Shown here piece after piece: positions 54,091 through 64,000 of a stretch of DNA of 64,000 bases; the first letter of the stretch is position 1; each line of letters starts with the position of its first letter. The position numbers and the translations under genes are program-made. Source of the stretch: Riptortus pedestris (Eukaryota; Arthropoda; Insecta; Hemiptera; Alydidae); NCBI GenBank assembly GCA_019009955.1, contig CM032233.1:65284001-65348000 (forward strand), read 5' to 3'. The notes below the pieces were generated by a model. It made no database searches. It was not told where the DNA came from and worked only from the letters and a program-made list of their open reading frames with translations.

Positions 54091-55344
54091 TCACTTACCA
54101 CAAACATTGATGATGAAACAAGATACCTTTGAGTCTCAGCGTTTTTATTTAGATAACGGAGTAGTGTTTTCCGTGCTGCCTTGATTAGATTTTTTTTCTT
54201 TCTTTTTTTTTAATGGGAAAAATATTAAAAGTTCATTTTAGCTTACAAGTATCAATAGTTTGAGGTCGAGTTATCAAATTCGAGAAATGTAACCAAAGAA
54301 TTCTTTTGAACCACTGTTGTTGTTAAACATTATTTCTGACATACAATAATATAAAACTGACCATATATTTACATGACAAAATATATTAATTGAATAATGT
54401 AATTGTTGTTTACAAGCGCGTTTAGTTTTATTAATGGTACAAATTAAGTGTGTTGTTGAGGTGGACATGTAATGTTAACTTTCACCAAACAACTGTATTC
54501 CTGGTAATTTACAAAATGTATTTGCTTTTTTAAACACCTTGAAACACGTGTACAGCAATAAAAATAAAATAAAATCTGAAACGCCATCAAAAAGCGTTAC
54601 TTGAATACAGACACATTTACCCCTCATGTAATCCCGAAATTTTTATAATTATCATTTTGTAGCATGCATTCCATTTGCACTATGAATTCAATTATATCAT
54701 GAATTTATGTTTCGGTACAACATAATACATTACAAAAATTAATCAATAATCGATTTGGAGAAATATAAAATGGCCCAGGAATGTATATTTGCCACAGCCT
54801 ACTTTAAGTTTTGTTCCAAGCCTTGGATAAATAAATAAATGAATATAAGTATAATTATCATAAACTGCTTAGATTTCATCTTTTAAACCAAAGCAGCTAA
54901 AATTAACCTTAATCAGTAAAATTAATGGTTATTTTAAGTTCGAATTGTTGCCTAAATATAAGAAATTCTATACCCAATATCAGAGTTAGCTTAGATTAAG
55001 GCAGGAGTGCGATCATGTTTAGTATTAGGAGGAGGTTAATCCCTTATCAAGGTATAAGCCTAGATAGTTGATATTACTTGATAAGCTGAGTCTAGCGTTG
55101 TTTGCCAACTTAGCAGCCCACTAATCCCAAGGTATTGCTTTAGCGGAATGTATACAGTGCGTCTTAAGCAAACATCTTACTAACAGCTAACTATAATTAT
55201 TAAATTTACTTAGTCTTTCATTTGAATTGAATGAAAACACTTAAAGTATAGCAAACTTTCTTTTCTAGCCGGTATCGAAACCCATCAAATGACTCTCTTC
55301 CTTTCGACCTGTCTATTTATTTTTTAAAACGTATGTATACGTGG
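54091..55344. other. Unassigned AT-rich DNA
   Basis: The minus ORF at 54274-54468 has no motif. No TE was recognised. Confidence 0.5.
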
Positions 55345-55570
55345 GTTAACGCTCAAACGGTCGTAAATATTACTCTGATCATTGGAAAACTCAATATTTA
55401 AGTTCTTCGTGTAAAACTAAAGAAGTTGTTAATGGCTGAAATTGGAAAAGTAAGACTGAAAATTAAGGTTGGAGGTAAAGTAGAAAATTAAATATTTACC
55501 TTATTTACTAAAAATATTATGTAAACTGTCTTTTTCTAAATTTAATATACTTCAATTCTTATTTCATACA
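55345..55570 (+). mobile_element. Degenerate HINE-like core
   Basis: GTTAACGCTCAAACGGTCG, CATTGGAAAACTCAATATTT, GTTAATGGCTGAAATTGG, in family order, fading by about 55460. Confidence 0.55.
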
Positions 55571-55600
55571 TTGTTTCTCTTCTTCAGCTCTAATTACTTT

Positions 55601-55705
55601 AGCAGATTTCCCTTAAGGTCCTACTCTTGAAGCGATTTTCGAAATTTGTCTTGAAATGTCCATCGATCCTACCCAGGAGATGACAAAAATGAAGTCCGTT
55701 CAAAA

Positions 55706-55768
<63 letters not shown>

Positions 55769-56212
55769 ATTTAACGCTATAGCGATCGTAATTTTTGTTT
55801 GATCGTTACCAAACTCGATATTTAAACGTTTTATGTAAAAATAAAGATCAAGTTCGTTAATGGCTGAAATCGGACCAGTGGGGGGGGTTAGAAGGAAGGA
55901 TTTTTGAAAATTCGAGATATCTCCGTTACTATACGTCGGATCGAAAAATTGTAAAGAATCAATCTTATTGCAAATTAAAGGTTATAAAAGTTATATACAT
56001 GTATTCTCTATCTTGAATATTAACCGAGAAATTTGCATTTTTATTAATTGTAACGGACGAGATGAGATCGACTAAGTTCGGGTCTAGTCATGAGTTTCCG
56101 TCAAAAGCTAGTGAGTTTCAGTAACTGTTCGGCTGTCGTGAAATTTCCCTATCTTAAAATTTCACTTGGGAAATCTGCTTAGTTCACGCAGGCTCTGTGT
56201 GATGGATTGTTT
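55601..56212 (+). mobile_element. HINE-like element, subfamily B, full span
   Basis: The 5' tip AGCAGATTTCCCTTAAGG then skips about 15 bp to 'tcctactcttgaagcg'. (TA)n lies at 55710-55765, and the core, B-type segment (GACGAGATGAGATCGACTAA) and worn 3' end (AAATCTGCTTAGTTCACGC, GTGATGGATTG) follow. Confidence 0.8.
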
Positions 56213-56477
56213 ATATTTCAGTTTCCAGTATAATCATCTCCTATTCATCTGAAGTTAAAAACATCCCTCACGCAGGTGTATTGACTTGATTTTCCACGAG
56301 CTTGAGTATGAGAAGCTCTCTCACCATCTACACCCTATGCCTCCCGTAACAAGAAGTTTATTTAAACAGGACTTAACACGTAAGCAGGAGGGAAATGAGA
56401 TGGTTAGTGAATGAGGTATTAAATGTGAAAACCGGAGTCAGCAGAAGTGGGGGGCTTATTGAAGGCTCAAACCCAAT
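56213..56477. other. Unassigned spacer
   Basis: Less than 300 bp. AACATCCCTCACGCAGGTG at 56260 may be an isolated HINE terminus. Confidence 0.4.
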
Positions 56478-57074
56478 AAAGTCTGTCACGCAGGGGCTGC
56501 GTTAACTAAGCAGATTTTCCACGTGCGTCACGTATTTGCATTTATCTCAAAACAAAAAAATTCAATGACAACAATAATTTGGTAATTAGCCTTTAAATAA
56601 AATGCTTCATAATATAACAGCTTATAGTTAGTATGACATGAGTTGGAGTAGGGGTTTACTGAAGGCCGAAAACTAAAAGATGCAAATATCTGGGTTAATA
56701 ATCAAGATATTAAAAGATATACATAATAACGTTTATGAAACATTACATTTCCAATAAGATTGGTTCAATACTATTTTTCGATCCGACAGTTAATAAAGAA
56801 GATATTAAGAATTTTCGAAATTCCCCTCTCTAACCCCCCTCCCCCAACCCGATTTCAGCCGTTAACGACATTGACCTTTATTTTTTACTAAAAATGTTTA
56901 AATATCGAGTATGGTAACGATTAAACAAAAATCACCACCGCTAGTGCGTTAAAAGGCATATATCCGATCTTACTGTCGTAATCTCCTGTGTAGGATCGAT
57001 GCAAATTTGAGTAAGTTTTTCGATTGCGTCATGAGTTCAACCTCAATAGCTGATTTCCCTTATTGGAAATCTAC
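56478..57074 (-). mobile_element. HINE-like element, subfamily C, near full
   Basis: The 3' terminus is AAAGTCTGTCACGCAGGGG. The C-type deletion joins ACGTGCGTCACGTATTTGC. The core and 5' block follow, but the microsatellite is nearly gone (GGCATATATCCG). The 5' end (TTGGAAATCTAC) is worn. Confidence 0.75.
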
Positions 57075-57544
57075 GATTGTCAACAAGTTATTTCGCAATA
57101 TTTGTTCGCAGTCAATGGGAATTATTTTTTGTAACAATATTGAGCTTAGGATTCAGTAGTTGTCCATAGTATATTGCAACGGCACATACATGGTAATTGT
57201 TGTTAATCTCCCAGTTCTTGGTTAGCCGCTGGTAATTGAATGACAGTCAAGGATCGTTAGGTATGGCTACAAAAAGTGCTCAATCCGTCAAACGGTGAGT
57301 GTATTTTTAATGCTGACCGTTTCGGACTCCGTTGGTATCCTTCTTCAGATCTACAATGATTGAAACAACGTAGTGCAAGTTTATGAAACATAGTGAAACA
57401 ATAATAGACTTTTTTTAAATTATAATAATTAATCATAAAAATTTCTGGAATATATGAGGTGACAGAAGAAGAATGAGGTGAAGAAGACGGGGACTCCAAT
57501 TAATATATATCGTATATATGTTTGTTACAATGCATCTAATTAAA
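57075..57544 (-). mobile_element. Penelope-like element remnant within unassigned DNA
   Basis: On the minus strand, near 57355-57265, AAGAAGGATACCAACGGAGT, then CCGAAACGGTCAGCATTAAA and CCGTTTGACGGATTGAGC. The 'ctgaagaagg.taccaa.ggagtccgaaacg' string is characteristic of terminal regions of Penelope-like elements. The 80-aa minus ORF at 57257-57499 spans it. No RT or GIY-YIG part was found. The rest of the interval is unassigned. Confidence 0.45.
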
Positions 57545-58003
57545 AAGAGCTGCATAAACTAAGCAGATTTCCCACATTACTAATTTTATCTCACAACCGT
57601 ATATTCTATATTTCCAACAAGAAAAATCTGATGATTAGAAGTGGGCGGCCAAGAAAAACTTAGTTGATCACGCAGTCATACTAACTATTTGCATGTATCA
57701 CACAGGATAAAGGTGAGTTCAAAACAATATTTGGTAACTTTGCTTGGGAAAAGACGTTTCGAAATATATCCACTTATAATTGAATTGCGATGACTAAAAG
57801 TGGGGGTTTACTGATGGCTGAAAACTAAAAAAATGTGAATGGCTTGGTTAATATTGAACATAATGAAAACATGGACAGCAATTCTGAACACATCTCATTT
57901 TCGTCATCTTCTAGATAGAACCGATGGACATTTGTTGAAATTTTTAGAAAATCGCGTCATATGTGAAACCCCAATAGCTGGTTTCCGTTAAGATAAATCT
58001 GCT
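57545..58003 (-). mobile_element. Degenerate HINE-like element, both ends traceable
   Basis: Worn 3' end (GAGCTGCATAAACTAAGC), AAGTGGGGGTTTACTGATGG, CATTTTCGTCATCTTCTAG, and 5' end GATAAATCTGCT. The core and microsatellite are deleted. Confidence 0.65.
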
Positions 58004-58721
58004 AAATTGTTATATAAGTAATATTAATTTATTTGTTAGTATTTTTTAGTTTACAACCTTCAGTAAACCGCAACTCCTATGCTTGAGATTCTTACACAAA
58101 ACTATCATTATCACAAACTGTCTCCTGCCAATAAATTTTGCATCTTACAAAGTGAGAAAAAGAAAAATTAATTTTGGATAACGCTAACTGTGTGTTATCT
58201 TAGTTTGTGTGAAATCTTCTTAGTTAATGCAGCTCTTAAGTATTTTATATGTCAATGGTGTGAAATGAGAAGTTGAGTTTTGTTTGAGTGCGGTATTTTA
58301 AGAAAGGAGTTATGTGAAAGTATTCCGCATTCAGTCTTTTGGCATTATAATAATAGTTTTATTGGAGATTTCCGACAGGATGTACTGTTTGTTTGAGGCT
58401 CAAGAACAATAAATCACTTTATCCCTCTTCTTTCTTTTTATTCTGGCTAAGCATGCTTGCTTTTTCTACAAATACATCTGCTCCATGTATCAATAAACCA
58501 GAGATCAGTGATATATATGGAGCTCTTTCACAGGCACTATAAAGGTTTAGCTCTCGGCGGGGTCAAATTCAGATTGTTTTTCCCCAGAAAAGGTTCACTC
58601 ACTGCTATTGGGTACAATCCTTTTAGGACATATGCCCTAACTTCTATATTTTTGATCTACTGTGGTCTGGTGAGTGGTTATGCCATTTTCAGCTACTCAT
58701 GCCTTGTAGCCCAATTCCTTA
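58004..58721. other. Unassigned AT-rich DNA
   Basis: The 90-aa plus ORF at 58457-58729 contains hydrophobic stretches but no motif that I recognise, and there is no supporting gene structure. Confidence 0.45.
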
Positions 58722-59113
58722 ATGGTTAATCAGCAATTGAGGTTGTTCTCTTGAAGCGATTTCGGATATAATTTTTCTAATGTACATCGATTCTACCATG
58801 TGTATGTGTGTGTGTGTGTATTTTTAACTATGAAATGAGCAAAATTATCACTTGATCGCCACCTAACTTTCATTTACATTTTTCAGGTAATTAAGGGACT
58901 TGATCACTTAATAGCTGAAATTTAACATGGAGGGGGGGGAGTTAAATGTTTATTCAACGATTATTATAGTTATATTTTAGCAATCTTGTTGATAAAGGGA
59001 TGTGCTCCAATTGTTATCCAACGAAGTCATCTCACAATCAGTATCATTCCTGCTTGGAATGTTGATTAGTTTTTGCAGCCCCTTCCATTTGCAGCCCTGC
59101 GTGACGGACTTTT
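58722..59113 (+). mobile_element. HINE-like element, short, degenerate core
   Basis: 5' block remnants (GTTAATCAGCAATTGAGG), (GT)n at 58800-58819, G-run at 58932-58939, and a fresh-looking 3' end GCAGCCCTGCGTGACGGACT. About 15 bp before it is a second 'gcagccccttcc', a possible duplicated hairpin half. Confidence 0.65.
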
Positions 59114-59227
59114 CAACACATGGCCTAGCCTACCAATCCAACTCAATATGTGCCCTCAATCTTGCTTCATTCATTATGCTCTCCTGTACCCAGTTTCATG
59201 ATCACAATGAGCACTTCAAAAAATGGA

Positions 59228-59296
59228 CGGCCCCTGAAGACGTGTTATTTAAGCCATGAAACATGTAGGGCAGTATGAATAAAGTTTGTGCGGAAA
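59228..59296 (+). mobile_element. Possible Penelope-like terminal fragment, copy 2
   Basis: GGCCCCTGAAGACGTG, CATGAAACATGTAGGGCAG, AATAAAGTTTGTGCGG: the same ordered blocks as 28465-28545. The ORF at 59002-59259 is a shadow across HINE and this piece. Confidence 0.4.
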
Positions 59297-59528
59297 AACT
59301 GTTTTTTATTGGTGATCCTTGAAACTATGAAGAATAAATTTAAACGCTCGATGTCATTAGTAGCAACGATTTGTCTTCCACTATGTTGTTCATTCTTTGA
59401 AAGTAATTATGTACCCCATGTTGAACTGTACAATAATTCCTGCTTAATTTTCTTTAACTGCTGGTTCATCCACTTAAGCGTCGCCTATTCTGCATTCTGG
59501 TGGCAATTAGGAACCTATAGAAATTTCG

Positions 59529-59590
<62 letters not shown>

Positions 59591-59764
59591 ATAAAATCAT
59601 TTTGAAAATAGAAGAAACATAGAAAAAAAAATGCTCCATGAGTACAAAACCTATTTCCTTCATATGCTAAATGTGAATAGATATTAATGTAACTAACATT
59701 AGTTAGCATGTACCAGTCGTTATTACATAATTACAATAGTGAGTTCTTTCGGGAAATACGAATT
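59297..59764. other. Unassigned DNA with (TA)n
   Basis: (TA)n at 59535-59588; the three ORFs crossing it are translated repeat. Nothing else recognised. Confidence 0.5.
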
Positions 59765-59885
59765 TATTTGGTCACGGACTCACTATATATAAATCTTAGG
59801 CCTAGCAGGATTGAAGGGTAACCTGTAGATAATCCGTCAGATTACCAGTATTAGCATGAAATAAACGTTTATAAATAACATGTTT
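59765..59885 (+). mobile_element. tRNA-derived SINE (family 1), 5'-truncated
   Basis: GTAACCTGTAGATAATCCG, TCAGATTACCAGTATTAGC and AAACGTTTATAAATAACA match the 3' half of 15715-15938. Confidence 0.55.
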
Positions 59886-60595
59886 TACTTCATTCCTGCT
59901 ATTCGTGACGTTTTTTGAATGGAATAAATATTTAATTCAATAATTAGAGCATGCAATACATCAAAGGGTGACACACAAAAAATATTATCCCGCTTTGGGA
60001 TCATAACGAGATACTGTAAATCATTCTAAATTATATTGCCCATTTATTTTATTGAAGGAAGATACTCTGATAAAAATAAATGCAATTATCAGTATAAGAG
60101 GGGTTGAGAAGATGAAGCGTTATCAGGAATGTATTGGAGGGGGAAGCCGAGAAGGGAGGATGCCCCCTAAGCCCCCACATTTGTCTTCCATTGTCCGTCC
60201 TGTCTCCTGTCTGACCACCATTCCTTTCAGAATTCTTTCTTTCTTTTATATACCATCCTTAGTCTTTTAATTTTCCATGGTGACCGGGCTCCTATTGATA
60301 ACTGATTAATTGCTAGTCTGATCAGACTCCCAGATAACCTTTGGACTTGTCATCGCACTCCTCTTCTTTCCATTGCTTTGGGTCCTAACCAACCACAAGT
60401 CCATCGATATTACGAATATTATAATCCTTTGTTAACCGATTTGTCAGTACCCGGAATAATTTTATTAGATACTACTAAATTAAAACATGGGTAGGCGAAT
60501 TACAAAATAAAGTTCCATATGTTTTCTTTTAATCATTATAGCAATAATAAAACTTTTTTATAATGAATTACTAACCGTTTAAAAACATTTTCTAA
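59886..60595. other. Unassigned DNA
   Basis: The 72-aa ORF at 60052-60270 has no motif. Confidence 0.5.
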
Positions 60596-60599
60596 GTTT

Positions 60600-60840
60600 T
60601 TCGTATAGAGTGTGTGGGCGTTTTGGGAGTGAATGATGGACTTTCTACAAAAGGAAATATTATAGATTAGAAGCAATTGAAAAGTGGGTCTTGCGCAGAA
60701 TCACCAGAATAAGTTGGACTAAAAAAAATCCAACGTGGAAGTTCTAAATGAGGTAAATGAGAGCAAAAGTCTTTTCAAAGCCATCGAAATAAGGAGAGTG
60801 AATCTCCTAGGGCATAAGGGACAACGATTTCACCCCAAAT
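60600..60840 (+). pseudogene. LINE C-terminal remnant (RTE/CR1-like style)
   Basis: Plus-strand TFYKRKYYRLEAIEKWVLR then RITRISWT, and after a one-base shift NVEVLNEVNESKSLFKAI, EIRRVNLLGH. This matches the common post-RT string 'rrLeaFemwcwRRmlrisWtd...neeVL..v.e.r.ll..i..Rr..wlGHvlR' of invertebrate LINE polyproteins. It has one frameshift, and the surrounding RT domain is gone. The preceding ~50 bp may continue it. Confidence 0.7.
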
Positions 60841-61121
60841 ATATTTGAAGTTTATATCCTATTTTTTTTTCTCTCCTCATAGTAACTCTATCAGGAGTTA
60901 GTTATTTGAATGCATGTTCCATTGCCACATGGCATATTACATGTATGATTATGTTTAAATACATTTTTATTTTACAATATATACACGTTAATCAACTATC
61001 TACTCAAATATAATATAAAAAAAATAATAATAAAATAAAATATTAAAATAAGTAAGATAATTACTCATAAAATTACTAAACGAAATGAAAAAAATAAATA
61101 AATAAAAAAAAACAACAAATC
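60841..61121. other. Unassigned, A-rich at its end
   Basis: 61010-61120 is an A-rich tract (AAATAAATAAATAAAAAAAA) that could be a retroposon tail. Confidence 0.5.
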
Positions 61122-61124
61122 AAC

Positions 61125-61202
61125 TAAAGTTAAACTCAACCGATGTTTAATTTGTATATATATAAAAGTTAAACTCAACCGTTGTTTAATTTGTATATAT
61201 AT
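61125..61202 (+). repeat. Direct repeat of ~39 bp
   Basis: AAAGTTAAACTCAACCG(A/T)TG followed by TTTAATTTGTATATATAT occurs twice in tandem, the second running into the HINE core. Confidence 0.8.
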
Positions 61203-61958
61203 TTGTCTGTTAACGCTCTAGCGGTCACAATTTTTGTTTCATCGTTACGAAACTTGATATTTAATCGTTTTATGTGAAAAGACAGATCAAGTTTGTTAAT
61301 GAATGAAATCAGAACAATAGGAGGGGGGGGTATTCAAAATATCTCTGTAACTATACGTCGGAGGGTATATACATATTTTCTGTTATGAATATTAACCGAG
61401 ATATTTAGATTTTATAGTTTTCGGCTTTCAGTAAACCCCTACTCCTATTCACGCCATGTTAATATTAATATCATGAATATGATGCTTTTATATCATGAAC
61501 CACTCCATTCCATTGTCAAATACCAAATATTTTAAATGAAGTTTTTCTTTGTGAGATATATGCAAATACGTTCTGTTGCCTCCCCCTTCTTTTGTTCTTG
61601 GATAATAAAAATCTGAGAGGTTGAGATAAAAATGATTCTGATTCATTATAAATTACAGCGCTAGCCATAGTAAATAGTTTTAAATAAAATTAATATATTA
61701 TATTCAGATATATTTTAGTAATTGTTTTTCTTTCCAGTATAGAATATTGCTCTATATCTATTCATCTCTGACACAACACATGTTACAATTCAGACGCTTT
61801 TTGCTGTGGAGATTATTAAAATGTAAATAGACTGAATCATTTCTCATTACCGTTTGTATTTATTCACGGAGGTGTTACCAGTATGTAGGTTTATCTATTG
61901 TAACCCTTCTCCTAGGAAATCTGCTTAGTATACGCAGTCCCTGCATGCCAGACTTTTA
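61195..61958 (+). mobile_element. HINE-like element, subfamily A, 5' block lost
   Basis: It starts just after the microsatellite position (TTTGTCTGTTAACGCTCTAG) and has a G-run at 61322-61329, the distal half with TTTTTCTTTCCAGTATAGAA, AGGAAATCTGCTTAGTATACG and a worn terminus (CAGACTTTTAC). Confidence 0.8.
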
Positions 61959-62460
61959 CTATACAAGCCTTGTTGCAAGAATAATTTTCTTACTTTAATA
62001 TAAATTCAGATTTTTTTTGTATTCTGTCCTAAGTAAACTCCTTATTCTGCTCATCTTAAGTTTAAAATAATACATTATGTCAGGAGCCGTTCAATTTTAA
62101 GCGTACACAAGGCGAATTGTTTTAATCGGATAAGGTGAAGTACAATTTTAAAAAAAAAATCGAAATATATCCGTGTTTGCAACTCCTATCAAAATAATCT
62201 AGTTGACTATGTGATATTCTTAAACTGTTGTTCTTTATATATTTCCAACTCAAATAATTGTTTGTATATTTTAGTTTATAGTTAAGCCCTGCTTCTGCTA
62301 TTAAAAGGTTTTACGAAAATGAACTGCATGAATGAACATCTTTCTACTTTTAATTTCTTGTCCTTCTAACACTTGTGAGAAAGATCATATTCATGGTATT
62401 GGAGCACGTTGGAAATTTGTCTAGATTACGTTGCACCAGTGTGGCGGATTTTTTAATGAA
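61959..62460 (+). mobile_element. Degenerate HINE-like, subfamily D style
   Basis: GTTCAATTTTAAGCGTACAC, ATCGAAATATATCCGTG, GTTAAGCCCTGCTTCTGC, CGTTGGAAATTTGTC and GTGTGGCGGATTTTTTA follow the D-type order from about 62090. Weak but consistent. Confidence 0.45.
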
Positions 62461-63617
62461 ATCTATTACCAAGTGAATGGACAGGTATACTAAATGGGTT
62501 GAACTGCTCATTTAAAATTTAAATTGAACATTCTGTAATTTATTAACGTTCTCCTTGTAACACGGTACACAATGATTCTGACCTGTTTATGTACTTACAA
62601 GGGCACATAGCACAACTATATAGAGTATGTCACGACCACATAAAGGAGTATTTTTAAATAATGGATGATATCAGTGGGAATTTATTATAATCTTCAGTGA
62701 TAATAATGCTTTAATTAGTAAGAAGGGGATAATTACAAACCGAACCCGATTTACCTTTATTTTGTGAGAATGTACATCGATTCTCCATATTTTTAGAGAA
62801 CTATTAAGACAAAGGATGGATAACATGCCCACTTTTTATTTCAAATATTTCCCGAGCAAAAGCGGCTACGACAGTTAAAAGTACACTCAAACACGTATAC
62901 CTCATTTCGACATCTACTAAATAGAATTGATAGGCACTTAAATAAATTGCCATATTTACCATATTTGTGAGAATTTTAGAGCTTTGTATGTATAAGTACA
63001 AATTAGCCGCATTATTAAAAGTCAAAACAAAATAAACTATCATAATCGTTCATATATTTTACATAAGCAATCTTATATTTATATGTCATAACGTTTATAC
63101 TAGAACAGGTGGCACACTTAATAACAACATTCCATCAGTAACATGTTCACATATGAGCTAAATACAAAATAATTACAGTAATCATAATATATTTTTGATT
63201 TTCAACTATGATGGTTTCAGTTAAAGGTCGTTAACACGATCCTTAAAATATGAGATATTTTTTCGCCAACTTTATAATAATAAGACTAAGCGTACACATA
63301 TTGTCTATATCAAATACATTGAAAGGCTCCATAAAATGTAGACTAGTATAAGATTTTTAGTTCGCGTAATTGTATAAAAAAAAAAAAACTGAATTATATA
63401 TTGGTCAGTTAGATAACTTCCAAGGAGAATAAGCTTCTTCTACTTCCTGTTGTGTTAAAACAAAACCTCTCATTAATTTAGAAGGATTTTCTTATTTACG
63501 TTCAAGATAATGCTGCGATTGCTCTCAAATGGTGCCATCACAAACAATAGAACTTTAAGTTTAGTATTAGGGTCATTGTTTTCTCTTGCAATCTACTTAA
63601 TTTTTACTGTATTGGCT
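62461..63617. other. Unassigned AT-rich DNA with a faint HINE trace
   Basis: Near 62895-62965, antisense 5'-block pieces (ACCTCATTTCGACATCTACT, GGCACTTAAATAAATT) suggest a very old copy. The minus ORF at 62804-63043 is not convincing. Confidence 0.45.
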
Positions 63618-63618
63618 C

Positions 63619-63714
<96 letters not shown>

Positions 63715-64000
63715 ACTCACTCACTCACTCACTCACTCACTCACACTCTCTCTCTCTCTCTCTCTCACTCACTCACTCACTCGCTCTCTCTCTCACTCTC
63801 TCTCTCTCTCTCTCTCTCACTCACACTCTATCTCTCTCACTCACTCTCACACACACACTCACTCACACTCACTCACTCACTCACTCACTCACTCACTCAC
63901 TCACTCACTCACTCACTCACTCACTCACTCACTCTCTCACTCACACTCTCTCTCTCTCACTCTCTCTCTCACTCACTCACTCTCTTTCTCTCTCTCTCTC
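63618..64000. repeat. (CT)n / (CTCA)n compound simple repeat
   Basis: Nearly 400 bp of CT dinucleotides and CTCA (ACTC) tetranucleotides with AC interruptions, running off the window end. The alternation of CT-only and ACTC blocks suggests repeated slippage from a CT ancestor. Confidence 0.95.

Noticed and set aside
58457..58729. 90-aa hydrophobic ORF as a membrane protein gene
   Set aside because: AT-rich DNA readily gives hydrophobic frames; no homologous family, no gene structure, and it overlaps the start of a HINE.

Overview
The window looks like intergenic or heterochromatin-like DNA from an animal, most likely an arthropod and probably an insect with a repeat-rich, AT-rich genome. The evidence is the mix of element remnants: Jockey/R1-type LINE pieces, a DUF4817-type Tc1/mariner-like transposase, a piggyBac-like MITE, Penelope-like ends, tRNA-derived SINEs and a very abundant Helentron-associated non-autonomous family. 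I could not recognise any host protein-coding gene, intact tRNA or rRNA. Nearly all the short ORFs are fragments of transposable elements (TEs) or translated microsatellite.

The dominant component is one non-autonomous rolling-circle family, called here HINE-like (Helitron-like interspersed element of the Helentron/DINE-1 type). It occurs in more than 40 full, truncated or degenerate pieces on both strands and covers about a third of the window by my hand tally. The complete unit has these parts in order: a near-palindromic 5' end starting AGCAGATTTCCC; a conserved block of about 100 bp; a microsatellite, usually (TA)n; a core that includes a G-run; in long copies a distal part with a C-run; a 3' subterminal GGGAAATCTGCT that is the inverse of the 5' end; a short hairpin ACGCAG-CCC-CTGCGT; and the terminus GACGGACTTTT. 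At least four structural subfamilies are visible: A (long, about 1 kb or more), B (about 0.6 kb with a different 3' half), C (A with the distal part deleted) and D (a divergent core).

Layout. 1-3092: two head-to-tail copies of a separate repeat family that carries ~290-bp tandem units; more copies lie at 11800-12590, 36889-36945 and 40850-41955. 3093-9793: HINE-like copies, one split by a 5'-truncated Jockey-like LINE with clean target duplications (7054-8086). 10225-11800: a HINE nested in an older HINE and itself split by a 617-bp Tc1-like MITE. 12593-16254: HINE copies, one carrying a tRNA-derived SINE. 16574-17700: a second LINE fragment. 18613-31582: HINE copies, with a piggyBac-like MITE at 21131-21701 and a HINE-in-HINE nest at 25636-27212. 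32506-33169: a TTA-flanked MITE holding a tRNA-like block. 33345-39195: more HINE and SINE pieces, including a local ~530-bp duplication. 39196-44940: mostly unassigned AT-rich DNA with a small LINE remnant. 44995-45993: a DUF4817-type transposon inside a (TA)n tract, itself interrupted by a GC-rich SINE-sized insertion. 46355-62965: further HINE, MITE, SINE, Penelope-like and LINE remnants. 63618-64000: a long (CT)/(CTCA) simple repeat.

No genes cooperate here in the usual sense. The interest lies in how the elements invade each other: repeated insertion into T-runs inside older HINEs, microsatellites carried at a fixed place in each HINE, and nested insertions whose empty sites can be read from other copies.
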